From the NCBI RefSeq assembly GCF_013369385.1, contig NZ_SZTO01000024.1, positions 1 through 39,068 on the forward strand: DNA of 39,068 nucleotides. Reading direction: 5' to 3'. Positions 13,656 through 22,616 of this stretch are shown piece by piece. Below the pieces are notes generated by a model that saw only the letters and a program-made list of their open reading frames with translations, had not been told where the DNA came from and ran no database searches. This stretch comes from Vibrio sp. 05-20-BW147 (lineage in GTDB: Bacteria > Pseudomonadota > Gammaproteobacteria > Enterobacterales > Vibrionaceae). Position numbers and translations under genes: made by a program. Position 1 is the stretch's first letter, and every line of letters begins with the position of its first letter.

Positions 13656-15413
13656 ATGGCAATCAACAGTCCTTTTCGTCTACCACGCAAAACGCCTTTC
13701 GGCATTGGAGAGAATGTTGCTGAGTGGATGACGGGGCTGAGCAAGTTGGATAAGTTTTATGCTCAGCGCCCACTGCAATGCGATACTCAAACCTTTCTAC
13801 GCTTTACCCTTGAAGTTCTGGGTATTGATTATCAGCTCGTCAAAGGCTCGCTTGCGAACGTCCCACAGATTGGTCCAACGGTGGTGGTGGCCAACCATCC
13901 GTTAGGCTGCGTTGAAGGGGTGATTCTTGCTGAGCTCTTGCTGATGATGCGGGAGGATGTTCAGATCCTTGCCAACCAATATCTCAAAACCGTTCCTGAG
14001 TTGGATACGCTCTTTATTGGCGTGGATGTATTTGATTCCCAGCAGGCAGCAAAGTCCAACATGAAGGCGCTACGCGATGCAAACAAGCATCTCGCTCAAG
14101 GAGGGTTACTCTTAGTTTTTCCTGCCGGTGAGGTATCGCAACTTGTTGATAGAAAACAAAAACGCTTAGAAGATAAAGAGTGGAGTCGTTCTGTCAGCGC
14201 TCTGATCCGCAGACATAAAGCGCATGCGCTGCCTGTGTTTATCGACGGGCAGAACTCACAACGCTTTTATCTTGCAGGCAAGATTCACCCTCTCTTGCGC
14301 ACGCTGATGTTAGGGCGTGAATTACTCAATAAGAAGCAGCAAGCGATTCCGATTGCCATTGGTCAGCCAATCAAATTCAAAGAAGTACAACATTTGACGG
14401 ATGAGCAGCTAGTCAGTTATTTGCGTTTAAACACGTATTTACTCAGCGCTGAACCACCACTTCACCACCCAATGGATCACGACACCAATCCCCCTCTCGC
14501 CCCGATTGCAGAGCCATTAGAAAAGCAAAAGTGGTTATTGGATCTGGCGATGCTCCCTGAAGATGCTTTATTGCTTCGCCAAGGTAATTTTAGTGTCTAT
14601 TGCACCACTGCCAAATACATTCCTTCGATTCTGCATGAGATCGGCCGACAGCGAGAGATCAATTTTCGCGCTGTAGGGGAAGGGACGGGTTATGCGATCG
14701 ACATCGATCGTTTTGATCACCATTATCATCATCTGTTTGTCTGGGATAATGAAAACCAGCACCTGGTTGGGGCTTATCGCCTCGGTTTAGTGGACAAACT
14801 GCTGGAAAAATCTGGATTGGATGGGCTCTATTCGCGCACATTATTCGACTATGACGCACCCTTTCTGACCCAGTTAGGCCAGTCGATTGAGATGGGACGC
14901 TCTGTGATCACCTCCCCCTACCAGCGCAGCATGAATGCACTTTTACTCCTGTGGAAGGGAATTGCTACCTTTGTCTCTCAACATCCGCAATACACGCATT
15001 TGTTTGGGCCGGTCAGCATCAGCAACGATTACAGCCCCACCGCAAGGCAACTGCTCGCTCAATCCATGACGCTGCACCATTATGATGCTGCCAGCGCCGA
15101 GCTCGTCAAACCACTTAACCCCATTGCCGATCATCATCCCAAATGGAACACCAGCATGCTAACGGCACTTGGTGATTTGCAACTGCTGTCTCGAGTGATT
15201 TCTCGTATTGATGAAGGCAAAGGGGTGCCCGTTTTGCTAAGACAATACTTAGGACTGAATGGCAAATTGGTGTGCTTTAATGTCGATCCTGCATTTAACA
15301 ATGCGTTGGATGGCATGATTGTGGTGGATCTGCGTGATGTGCCCGAAAAAACGCTAGGCAAATACATGACGCCAGCTAAAGCACGGCACTATCTCTCACT
15401 TCATCAAGCATGA
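13656..15413 (+). CDS. olsF: Bifunctional ornithine-lipid acyltransferase, OlsF-like
   Basis: This 585-aa protein has two domains. The N-terminal part (residues ~70-265) is a PlsC-like acyltransferase with the catalytic-type motif NHPLGCVEG (~80-88) and FPAGEVS further on; the C-terminal part (~290-580) is a GNAT-type N-acyltransferase of the OlsB/haemolysin-like family. In OlsF proteins the C-terminal domain N-acylates ornithine and the N-terminal domain adds the second acyl chain, giving phosphate-free ornithine lipids in the membrane. From memory, the V. cholerae homologue borders the VSP-II island and is needed for ornithine-lipid synthesis. A weak GAGG is ~8 nt before the ATG. It lies alone, 262 bp upstream of the TRAP protein gene. 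Confidence 0.82.
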   Translation: MAINSPFRLPRKTPFGIGENVAEWMTGLSKLDKFYAQRPLQCDTQTFLRFTLEVLGIDYQLVKGSLANVPQIGPTVVVANHPLGCVEGVILAELLLMMREDVQILANQYLKTVPELDTLFIGVDVFDSQQAAKSNMKALRDANKHLAQGGLLLVFPAGEVSQLVDRKQKRLEDKEWSRSVSALIRRHKAHALPVFIDGQNSQRFYLAGKIHPLLRTLMLGRELLNKKQQAIPIAIGQPIKFKEVQHLTDEQLVSYLRLNTYLLSAEPPLHHPMDHDTNPPLAPIAEPLEKQKWLLDLAMLPEDALLLRQGNFSVYCTTAKYIPSILHEIGRQREINFRAVGEGTGYAIDIDRFDHHYHHLFVWDNENQHLVGAYRLGLVDKLLEKSGLDGLYSRTLFDYDAPFLTQLGQSIEMGRSVITSPYQRSMNALLLLWKGIATFVSQHPQYTHLFGPVSISNDYSPTARQLLAQSMTLHHYDAASAELVKPLNPIADHHPKWNTSMLTALGDLQLLSRVISRIDEGKGVPVLLRQYLGLNGKLVCFNVDPAFNNALDGMIVVDLRDVPEKTLGKYMTPAKARHYLSLHQA

Positions 15414-15675
15414 GTTGATGGCTTTTGGTCACGTATGCATTGCCATGTCGTGACCTAAGCAGCAGTTTTACAATCAGAGTAATCCTCTTAAAGTACGGGT
15501 ACCAGGCGGCCAAACAACTGAGCAGAACCGTCAAATTACCGATACTCCGTGCATATTTTGTTTAATATGACAGATATTCGTCTTATCACAGTCCATTAGA
15601 CTATTTTTTATTCTATTGACGAAAAAATCATCTAATTTGAATCTGTTGGCAAACAACAAAACAAACGAGGACGTC

Positions 15676-16755
15676 ATGCCAACAATCAAGCCCAACCGCT
15701 CTTTTCTGAAACGTGCGATTATCGCTTCCACTGCCCTGCTCTCTTTTTCACTTTTTGCTGCGGAAGAAGTGTATCGCTTAAAACTGGCTGAAACTTGGGG
15801 ACCGAATACGCCGATCCTCGGTGACGCATCGAAAAACATGGCCAAGCTCGCTGAAGAAATGTCAAACGGTCGCCTACAAATTCGCATCGATTCAGCCAAC
15901 AAGCACAAAGCACCATTGGGTGTGTTTGATATGGTCAAGTCTGGTCAATATGATCTTGGCCACTCCAGCTCTTATTATTGGAAGGGGAAGGTCCCCAACA
16001 CGCTCTATTTCTCTTCGATGCCCTTTGGCATGATCACCACGGAGCAGTACGCGTGGTTCTATTACGGTGGTGGCATGGAACTGATGCAAAAAGTTTATGC
16101 TCCGCACAATTTGCTCTCATTTCCTGGCGGAAACTCAGATATCCAAATGGGGGGCTGGTTTAAGAAAGAGATCAATTCCGTTGAAGATCTGAAAGGGCTA
16201 AAAATGCGTATCCCCGGTTTTGCCGGCGAAGTACTGGCACGTGTTGGCGCTAAACCGACCAATATTGCGCCGGGAGAACTCTACACATCACTCGAACGTG
16301 GTACCATTGACGCGTTGGAGTGGGTGGGTCCAGCGTTTGACTTGCGTATGGGTTTTCACAAAATCGCACCCTACTACTATACCGCGTGGCATGAGCCGGG
16401 CTCAGAAACACAGTTTTTAGTGAATAAGAAGACCTGGGAGACATTACCCAAAGATCTGCAAGTGATCTTAGAAACCGCCTTTCGCGTGGCGGCGTTTGAT
16501 ATGTACAACCAAGCGATCGATGCCAATGCCAATAGCTGGGCTACCATGCAAAGCGAATACCCAGACATCAAGGTGCGCGATTTTCCTCCTGCGGTGTTAC
16601 AAGCCATGCGACAAGCAACCAATGAGTTGCTAGAGGAAGAGGCAGCCAAAGATCCGCTCGCGAAAGAGATCATCACTTCACAAGAAAACTACCTGAAGAA
16701 AGTGCGTGCTTGGACGGCGATCTCCGCCAAAGCGTATTTGGATACCAACCAATAA
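15676..16755 (+). CDS. TRAP transporter substrate-binding protein (DctP family), orphan
   Basis: This is a 359-aa periplasmic binding protein. I chose the ATG at 15676 because GAGG lies 5 nt upstream and it starts a good signal peptide (basic start, hydrophobic core IIASTALLSFSLFA, then AEE). The DctP fold is supported by KLAETWGPNTP near the mature N-terminus, an LKGLKMRIPGF block with the conserved Arg that contacts carboxylates, and ELYTSLERGTIDALEW. It probably captures an organic acid such as a 2-oxo acid. No DctQ/DctM membrane subunits are nearby, so its transporter partner must be elsewhere or it has another role. The 262-bp upstream gap holds only a small GGTCACG/CGTGACC foldback (15427-15455). 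Confidence 0.88.
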   Translation: MPTIKPNRSFLKRAIIASTALLSFSLFAAEEVYRLKLAETWGPNTPILGDASKNMAKLAEEMSNGRLQIRIDSANKHKAPLGVFDMVKSGQYDLGHSSSYYWKGKVPNTLYFSSMPFGMITTEQYAWFYYGGGMELMQKVYAPHNLLSFPGGNSDIQMGGWFKKEINSVEDLKGLKMRIPGFAGEVLARVGAKPTNIAPGELYTSLERGTIDALEWVGPAFDLRMGFHKIAPYYYTAWHEPGSETQFLVNKKTWETLPKDLQVILETAFRVAAFDMYNQAIDANANSWATMQSEYPDIKVRDFPPAVLQAMRQATNELLEEEAAKDPLAKEIITSQENYLKKVRAWTAISAKAYLDTNQ

Positions 16756-16769
16756 CCATAAACCGTACA

Positions 16770-16795
16770 GTAAGGGCTGCCAATGCAGCCCTTAC
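16770..16795. terminator. Bidirectional terminator-like hairpin
   Basis: A perfect 11-bp stem (GTAAGGGCTGC / GCAGCCCTTAC, loop CAAT) lies between the convergent TRAP-protein and glmS genes, 15 bp after one stop and 8 bp from the other. T-tracts on both sides are poor. Confidence 0.6.
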
Positions 16796-16803
16796 ATTCT
16801 AAC

Positions 16804-18633
16804 TTACTCCACCGTAACACTTTTCGCCAAGTTTCTAGGCTGATCCACATCCGTACCCTTGATGAGCGCGACATAGTAAGAAAGCAACTGAAGTGGTAAG
16901 GTGTAAACAATCGGTGCAATGAAAGGATCACAATGTGGCACATTAAGCACTTTCATTGTTTCATCACTTTCAAACGAAGCATTAACGTCCGCGAATACGT
17001 ACATCAATCCGCCTCTTGCACGCACTTCCTCGACGTTCGATTTGAGTTTTTCTAGCAGTTCATTGTTAGGGGCGACCACAATAACTGGCATCTCGGCATC
17101 AATAAGAGCAAGAGGACCATGCTTTAGCTCTCCAGCGGCGTAGGCCTCCGCGTGGATATAAGAAATCTCTTTTAGCTTTAACGCCCCTTCCATCGCAATC
17201 GGAGATTGCTCACCACGACCTAAAAATAGTGAGTGGTGTTTATCGGCAAAATCTTCCGCAAGCTCTTCGATAGATTCAGCCATAGAAAGTGTCTGTTCGA
17301 TTTTGGCAGGGAGAGACTGAAGAGACGATACCAAGTTCGCTTGTTGCTCTTTACTCATACCATTGTGACGGCCAATCGCCCCAGCCAGCATCAATAGCCC
17401 TGCCAACTGCACGGTGAAAGCTTTGGTTGAAGCGACACCGATCTCAGCACCTGCCTTCATCATATACGCCATATCCGACTCGCGAACCAATGATGAGCCA
17501 GGTACGTTACAAATGGTTAAGCTCGCCATATAGCCCATTTCTTTCGCCAGACGCAGTGCTGCCAAGGTATCTGCAGTTTCACCAGACTGAGAAATTGTCA
17601 CTAATAGCGAGTTTTCAAACACGTGTGATTTGCGGTAACGAAACTCCGAAGCGATCTCAACATTGCAAGACACGCCGGCCCACTCTTCAAGCCAGTATCG
17701 AGCCACTAAACCAGCATGATAGCTGGTACCACATGCTATGATTTGCACATGTTTAACCTGACTTAACAAGGCTTCAGCATTCTCACCAAATGCCGAAGAA
17801 ACCACCTGACCATTTGCTAAACGCCCTTCAAGGGTACGCTGAATCGCCACGGGCTGCTCGTAAATCTCTTTCAACATGTAATGGCGGTATTCGCCTTTAT
17901 CACCGGCGTCGTGTGAAACTTCCGACTCTTTGATTTCACGCTCAACTGGGTTGCCCTGAGCATCAAAGATAGAGACCGCAAAACGAGTCACTTCCGCCAC
18001 ATCACCCTCTTCTAAAAAGGCGAAGCGACGGGTAACAGGTAACAGCGCAAGTTGATCTGAGGCGATAAAGTGCTCTTTCATACCGTAGCCAATCACAAGC
18101 GGGCTACCAGAACGCGCAACAACTAAGCGAGAAGGATCTTTACGATCCAAGACAACCGTGCCGTAAGCACCTTCCAACTGTTTAACGGTTTTTTGTACGG
18201 CTTCAAGTAATGACGCTGCTGTACGCAATTCCCACTCGACCAAGTGAGCAATCACTTCGGTATCCGTTTGAGATTCAAACAGATAGCCACGAGATTGCAA
18301 CAACTCGCGTAGCGTTTCATGGTTTTCAATAATGCCGTTGTGTACCACGCTAATGTCGCCTGACTGATGTGGGTGCGCGTTTATCTCAGAAGGCTCTCCA
18401 TGAGTCGCCCAACGCGTGTGTGCGATCCCTGTCCCGCCAACAACCTCGGCTTGATCCAAAGCATCCGCCAATTCTTGTACTTTACCCAAGCGACGAATTC
18501 GGGTCAGAGTGAATTGGCTATCAACCACTGCGACACCCGCAGAGTCATAACCGCGATATTCTAAACGACGTAGACCTTCAACCAAGATCTCGGCAACATC
18601 ACGCTGTGCAACGGCACCAACGATTCCACACAT
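16804..18633 (-). CDS. glmS: Glutamine-fructose-6-phosphate aminotransferase (isomerizing)
   Basis: GlmS makes glucosamine-6-phosphate from fructose-6-phosphate and glutamine, the first step to UDP-GlcNAc for peptidoglycan and LPS. The 609-aa length is normal. The N-terminal class-II glutaminase begins MCGIVGA with nucleophile Cys2, followed by the conserved RRLEYRGYDSAG block and GIAHTRWATHG. Two SIS sugar-isomerase domains follow (CGTSYHAG, SQSGETADT and LGRGEQSPIAMEGALKLKE), and the end PRNLAKSVTVE is the conserved active-site tail. It lies 69 bp after a DeoR-family gene on the same strand and is probably co-transcribed with it. Confidence 0.98.
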   Translation of the reverse strand: MCGIVGAVAQRDVAEILVEGLRRLEYRGYDSAGVAVVDSQFTLTRIRRLGKVQELADALDQAEVVGGTGIAHTRWATHGEPSEINAHPHQSGDISVVHNGIIENHETLRELLQSRGYLFESQTDTEVIAHLVEWELRTAASLLEAVQKTVKQLEGAYGTVVLDRKDPSRLVVARSGSPLVIGYGMKEHFIASDQLALLPVTRRFAFLEEGDVAEVTRFAVSIFDAQGNPVEREIKESEVSHDAGDKGEYRHYMLKEIYEQPVAIQRTLEGRLANGQVVSSAFGENAEALLSQVKHVQIIACGTSYHAGLVARYWLEEWAGVSCNVEIASEFRYRKSHVFENSLLVTISQSGETADTLAALRLAKEMGYMASLTICNVPGSSLVRESDMAYMMKAGAEIGVASTKAFTVQLAGLLMLAGAIGRHNGMSKEQQANLVSSLQSLPAKIEQTLSMAESIEELAEDFADKHHSLFLGRGEQSPIAMEGALKLKEISYIHAEAYAAGELKHGPLALIDAEMPVIVVAPNNELLEKLKSNVEEVRARGGLMYVFADVNASFESDETMKVLNVPHCDPFIAPIVYTLPLQLLSYYVALIKGTDVDQPRNLAKSVTVE

Positions 18634-18702
18634 GTTTTATCTCCATTTTTATTTTTTTGCTTCCTCGTACTTCGCAAGCAAAAGTCGTTACGAGGAAAAA
18701 GA

Positions 18703-19464
18703 TTAGGCACAGATGACGCGCACGCCATTGGCTTCCATTTCGGCTTTGTGTTCTGGCAACAAGTCATTGTTGGTGATAAGAATATCGATCATTTCCCACG
18801 CCAGTTCGAGATTCGGGATTTTGCGCCCCACCTTGTCGGACTCAACCATGACGATCACTTCTCGCGAGACTTCCGCCATCACTTTGCTCAGGCCGACCAG
18901 TTCATTAAATGTGGTGGTCCCACGGGTCAGGTCGACACCATCTGCGCCGATGAATAGCTGATCAAAGTCGTATGATCGCAACACCGATTCGGCCACTTTG
19001 CCTTGGAAAGATTCAGAATGGTTGTCCCAAGTTCCGCCCGTCATTAAAAGCGTAGGTTCACTTTCCAGTTCGTTCAACGCGTTAGCTACGTGCAAAGAGT
19101 TGGTCATCACCACCAAACCACGTTTGCTGTTGAGTTGCTGAATAAGCGCCCCGGTCGTGCTACCGCTGTCGATCACGATGCGGTTGTGATCTCGAATCAG
19201 TTCAGCAGCTTTCTCTGCCAGCCTTATCTTTCGTTTCGAAATATTTTGATTCATTTCTTCATGAATCACTTCTTTGGGAATAGCAATCGCGCCACCGTAA
19301 CGGCGCAACAATTGACCATTCTTTTCTAATGACGCTAAATCCTTTCGAATCGTGACCTCTGAGGTATTAAACTTATGAGCAAGCTCGTCAACGCTGACTT
19401 CACCTTTCTCATTAACCAGTTTAGAAATACTGTGTCTTCTTAGCTGAGTGTTTCGTTTTGACAT
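18703..19464 (-). CDS. DeoR-family regulator upstream of glmS
   Basis: This 253-aa protein has the family's N-terminal winged HTH (residues ~5-60, with VSVDELAHKFNTSEVTIRKDL) and the sugar-phosphate sensor domain (residues ~75-235, with IDSGSTTGALI and FIGADGVDL). Members bind phosphosugars and usually regulate the neighbouring sugar gene. Its position just ahead of glmS suggests it senses an amino-sugar or hexose phosphate and tunes glmS. The name is left open because several DeoR paralogues look alike. Confidence 0.9.
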   Translation of the reverse strand: MSKRNTQLRRHSISKLVNEKGEVSVDELAHKFNTSEVTIRKDLASLEKNGQLLRRYGGAIAIPKEVIHEEMNQNISKRKIRLAEKAAELIRDHNRIVIDSGSTTGALIQQLNSKRGLVVMTNSLHVANALNELESEPTLLMTGGTWDNHSESFQGKVAESVLRSYDFDQLFIGADGVDLTRGTTTFNELVGLSKVMAEVSREVIVMVESDKVGRKIPNLELAWEMIDILITNNDLLPEHKAEMEANGVRVICA

Positions 19465-19891
19465 TTAACTTCTAGCTTTAAGTTTCGACTTGAAAGAAAT
19501 TATAGTTGAAGTGAAACTTTTTAGTCCATTTATTTCGATCCAAAAAATTAATAAATAGCGCTGAAACCTTGTCCTAAGACAATTCTTAGACAGTGATATT
19601 GACTGAATTCAGTGGTAGAATTCGCCTCCGAAAAGAAAATTTATTACAGAATTGACCGTTATTTTTTTGCAACTTTTTTCATATAAAGTGGAGAAAGTCA
19701 CAAAAATAGAGAATTTTGAATTATTGAGTTGGTCATAAAATGACTAAACTTGATGAAAGACTTTCAACCCTGATGTCATTAAGTTGTTGTTGATAAGCCC
19801 GCACTGAAGCTAAAAAGTGGGACACATAAAGACATTAGGCTACAAACACCGACTTTCAAATTGTAACTATATTGACCGGAGAGTATCTTCC
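19465..19891. promoter_or_regulatory. Divergent promoter region between deoR-type gene and pykF
   Basis: This ~430-bp AT-rich intergenic region must hold the promoters of both divergent units. I could not identify a well-spaced -35/-10 pair or operator with confidence. Confidence 0.45.
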
Positions 19892-21304
19892 ATGAAAAAG
19901 ACCAAAATCGTATGTACGATTGGCCCAAAAACTGAGTCTGTAGAAAAACTGACTGAGCTAGTCAACTCAGGTATGAACGTAATGCGCCTGAACTTCTCTC
20001 ACGGTGACTACGTAGAGCACGGCACTCGTATCGCGAACTTCCGCCAAGTAATGGAAAACACAGGTAAGCAACTTGCTATCCTTCTAGACACCAAAGGTCC
20101 TGAAATCCGTACTATTAAACTAGAAAACGGCGATGACGTTGAACTAGTAGCTGGTCAAGAGTTCACTTTCACCACTGATACTTCTGTGGTTGGTAACAAA
20201 GACATCGTAGCGGTAACTTACCAAGGTTTCGCTGCTGACCTTTCTGCTGGCAACACTATCCTTGTTGATGATGGTCTAATCGAGATGGAAGTTATCGCAA
20301 CGACTGCGACTGAAGTTAAGTGTAAAGTACTGAACAACGGTGCTCTAGGCGAAAACAAAGGTGTTAACCTACCAGGTGTTTCTGTAAACCTACCTGCGCT
20401 ATCTGAAAAAGACAAAAACGACCTTAAATTTGGTTGTGAGCAAGGCGTTGACTTCGTTGCAGCATCTTTCATCCGTAAAGCATCTGACGTGAAAGAGATC
20501 CGTGAAGTTCTAGCAGCAAACGGCGGCGCGAACATCCAGATCATTTCTAAGATCGAAAACCAAGAAGGTGTTGATAACTTCGACGAAATCCTAGAGCTTT
20601 CTGACGGTATCATGGTTGCTCGTGGTGACCTAGGTGTAGAAATCCCTGCAGAAGAAGTCATCTTCGCACAGAAGATGATGATCGAAAAATGTAACCGTGC
20701 GCGTAAAGTGGTTATCACTGCAACTCAAATGCTAGATTCTATGATCAAGAATCCACGTCCAACTCGTGCAGAAGCGGGTGACGTTGCGAACGCAATCATG
20801 GACGGTACTGATGCAGTTATGCTTTCTGGTGAAACAGCGAAAGGTAAGTACCCTGTAGAAGCGGTAACTATCATGGCGCAAATCGCTAACCGTACTGATT
20901 CGGTGCTAAAAGCAGAACTAGGTTCTCGTCTAGACAGCCCACGCCTACGTATCACTGAAGCGGTATGTAAAGGCGCAGTAGACACCGCTGAGAAACTCGC
21001 AGCACCACTGATCATCGTTGCCACTGAAGGTGGTAAGTCTGCACGTTCTGTACGTAAGTACTTCCCAACTGCAAACATTCTTGCGCTAACGACCAACAAG
21101 AAAACAGCAGCTCAACTTGTCCTGACTAAAGGCGTTACACCTGTTGTTGTTGATTCAATCGACAACACGGATGCATTCTACGTAGCAGGTAAAGAGCTTG
21201 CTCTTGAGTCTGGCCTAGGTAGCAAAGGCGACATCGTTGTGATGGTATCTGGTGCTCTTGTTGCTTCTGGTACAACTAACACGGCTTCAGTACACGTACT
21301 ATAA
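19892..21304 (+). CDS. pykF: Pyruvate kinase, type I
   Basis: This enzyme converts phosphoenolpyruvate and ADP to pyruvate and ATP in glycolysis. The reading frame opens at 19817, but the true start is the ATG at 19892 (MKKTKIVCTIGPKT), which gives 470 aa, the PykF length, with GGAG about 10 nt upstream. Visible signatures are MRLNFSHGD, the active-site block IMVARGDLGVEIP and ATQMLDSM; the C-terminal domain carries the fructose-1,6-bisphosphate site of type I enzymes. It is monocistronic and ends at a strong terminator. Confidence 0.97.
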   Translation: MKKTKIVCTIGPKTESVEKLTELVNSGMNVMRLNFSHGDYVEHGTRIANFRQVMENTGKQLAILLDTKGPEIRTIKLENGDDVELVAGQEFTFTTDTSVVGNKDIVAVTYQGFAADLSAGNTILVDDGLIEMEVIATTATEVKCKVLNNGALGENKGVNLPGVSVNLPALSEKDKNDLKFGCEQGVDFVAASFIRKASDVKEIREVLAANGGANIQIISKIENQEGVDNFDEILELSDGIMVARGDLGVEIPAEEVIFAQKMMIEKCNRARKVVITATQMLDSMIKNPRPTRAEAGDVANAIMDGTDAVMLSGETAKGKYPVEAVTIMAQIANRTDSVLKAELGSRLDSPRLRITEAVCKGAVDTAEKLAAPLIIVATEGGKSARSVRKYFPTANILALTTNKKTAAQLVLTKGVTPVVVDSIDNTDAFYVAGKELALESGLGSKGDIVVMVSGALVASGTTNTASVHVL

Positions 21305-21334
21305 AAAGTCGTTACAATTTGTAAATAATAAATA

Positions 21335-21357
21335 GAGGGCTTCGGCCCTCTTTTTTT
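21335..21357 (+). terminator. Rho-independent terminator of pykF
   Basis: The stem GAGGGC/GCCCTC with a TTCG tetraloop is followed directly by seven T, 30 bp after the pykF stop. Confidence 0.95.
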
Positions 21358-21471
21358 ATGAAATGGCTTGCGATAACAATCAGTACGCTATATTATCAAC
21401 CAGAACTGCATACCGTTAAAATAAACGTACTGAAAAATAAGCATAATATATTGTTATCTATGAGGTAATTT

Positions 21472-22137
21472 GTGCCTAGCCCAACCCTAACAGACAAAGT
21501 AGCCAAAATGATCTGCCAAGATATTCTTCAAGGCAAACTCAAACCGGGTCAAAAACTAGTTGTTGCAGATCTTAAAGAAACATATGGCGTTGGCGCATCA
21601 CCAATCAGAGAAGCATTGGTTCAACTATCATGGATTAAGTACGTTAAGCTCGAACCGCAAAAAGGGTGTTGGGTTTCCCCATTCTGCGAACATGAACTGA
21701 GAGACTTATACGAAAGCCTTCGTGTTGTATCACCAGTATTATTAAAAAAAGCAATCGCTTGCAGTAGCGAGGGCTGGGAGCTAGACCTGCTGACAGCCTA
21801 TCATAAACTTTCTCGTGCAAAGAACATTGAGATCCCAGACAGCTGGAGCGAATGGGAAGAACGTCAACAACATTTCTTTACCACTTTGCTTGCGGGTGCT
21901 GAAGCAAAAAACATGTATGCTTTCTTTAGTGATTTGATAAACCAAATCAAACGCTACCGCTATTTTGCCCTCTCTCAACACCAAGGTAATCATCACTCTC
22001 TGTTTGATCTTGAAGAGCATGAAATGATCATGAAATTTGCTTTGGCAAAAAACACCGAAGAAGCGGTACGTCTTTTAGACAGTCATCTTAATAGCTCGAT
22101 GAAAATGGTTGAATCCGCTATCCACCAGGCCGCTTAA
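21472..22137 (+). CDS. GntR/FCD-family transcriptional regulator
   Basis: This 221-aa protein starts at GTG with GAGG 5 nt upstream. The N-terminal winged HTH (residues ~5-70) shows the GntR pattern: ILQGKLKPGQKLVVADLK, then YGVGASPIREAL. The rest is an all-helical FCD ligand domain ending in the usual DSHLNSSMKMV helix; some metal-ligand positions are hard to place, so ligand type is unclear. FCD regulators often sense organic acids. It stands alone between two terminators, so its targets are not evident from context. Confidence 0.88.
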   Translation: MPSPTLTDKVAKMICQDILQGKLKPGQKLVVADLKETYGVGASPIREALVQLSWIKYVKLEPQKGCWVSPFCEHELRDLYESLRVVSPVLLKKAIACSSEGWELDLLTAYHKLSRAKNIEIPDSWSEWEERQQHFFTTLLAGAEAKNMYAFFSDLINQIKRYRYFALSQHQGNHHSLFDLEEHEMIMKFALAKNTEEAVRLLDSHLNSSMKMVESAIHQAA

Positions 22138-22157
22138 TTTTCATTTTACAGAAACAA

Positions 22158-22186
22158 AAAATCGGGGATTTTCCCCGATTTTTTAT
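22158..22186 (+). terminator. Rho-independent terminator of the GntR gene
   Basis: AATCGGGGA / TCCCCGATT forms a 9-bp stem with a TTT loop and is followed by a T run, 20 bp after the GntR stop. A-rich sequence on the other side means it may also work leftward. Confidence 0.9.
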
Positions 22187-22201
22187 TTGAGTGATACCCA
22201 A

Positions 22202-22227
22202 CAACTTGAAGTTGCGGCTTCAAGTTG
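22202..22227. repeat. Inverted repeat, 10-bp arms
   Basis: CAACTTGAAG and CTTCAAGTTG flank TTGCGG. It lies just downstream of a small leftward membrane-protein ORF and could be a hairpin in that transcript's 3' region. I believe similar sequences occur in Vibrio intergenic regions, but cannot check copy number. Confidence 0.5.
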
Positions 22228-22239
22228 ATGTGTTTGCAT

Positions 22240-22371
22240 CTACCAACCGAAGAACTCTTTGTGATGCGTGTTGAGCAAAAGGATCAACAATAAGAAGTAA
22301 ATTGCGCTCAATTTAAATCCAAGTACCACTAGGGTTCCAATGGTCAATCTAACTAAAAAATGGTTTAACAT
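22240..22371 (-). CDS. 43-aa single-span membrane peptide
   Basis: This short leftward ORF has GAGG 6 nt before its ATG. The 43-aa peptide is mostly one long hydrophobic span (residues ~8-33, LTIGTLVVLGF then LSAIYFLLLILLL) ending in a polar tail (NTHHKEFFGW). The start overlaps the stop of the 65-codon ORF upstream (ATGTTAA), which suggests coupled translation. Function unknown; small single-span proteins often bind larger membrane enzymes, and a diguanylate cyclase with two membrane spans is its leftward neighbour's next gene. Confidence 0.5.
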   Translation of the reverse strand: MLNHFLVRLTIGTLVVLGFKLSAIYFLLLILLLNTHHKEFFGW

Positions 22372-22562
22372 ACTCTGCCTCTAGCGCCCGAACTGAGTAT
22401 TTCCTTATAAACACGCAACGCGCGACGTTTCCGTTCAAGACAAGGGCAAACTGCACTGAACCGATCTTGCTGTTTATCATCACAAAACATGACAACAATC
22501 ACAGCAAAACCACTTAGGGGTGACAGTTTACTTAATAACCATTTTAGTTCAATTTTGCTCAC
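22365..22562 (-). CDS. Possible small 65-aa protein overlapping the membrane-peptide gene
   Basis: This leftward ORF starts at GTG without a clear ribosome binding site. The product has a hydrophobic segment (GFAVIVVMFC) and a Cys pair (CPC) and ends basic. Its stop overlaps the next start, which supports reality, but evidence is thin. Confidence 0.3.
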   Translation of the reverse strand: MSKIELKWLLSKLSPLSGFAVIVVMFCDDKQQDRFSAVCPCLERKRRALRVYKEILSSGARGRVC

Positions 22563-22616
22563 ATATTAGACTTTAGTCTAACTGTATATATCTCATTACA
22601 ATTCCATCGTAGCGGA

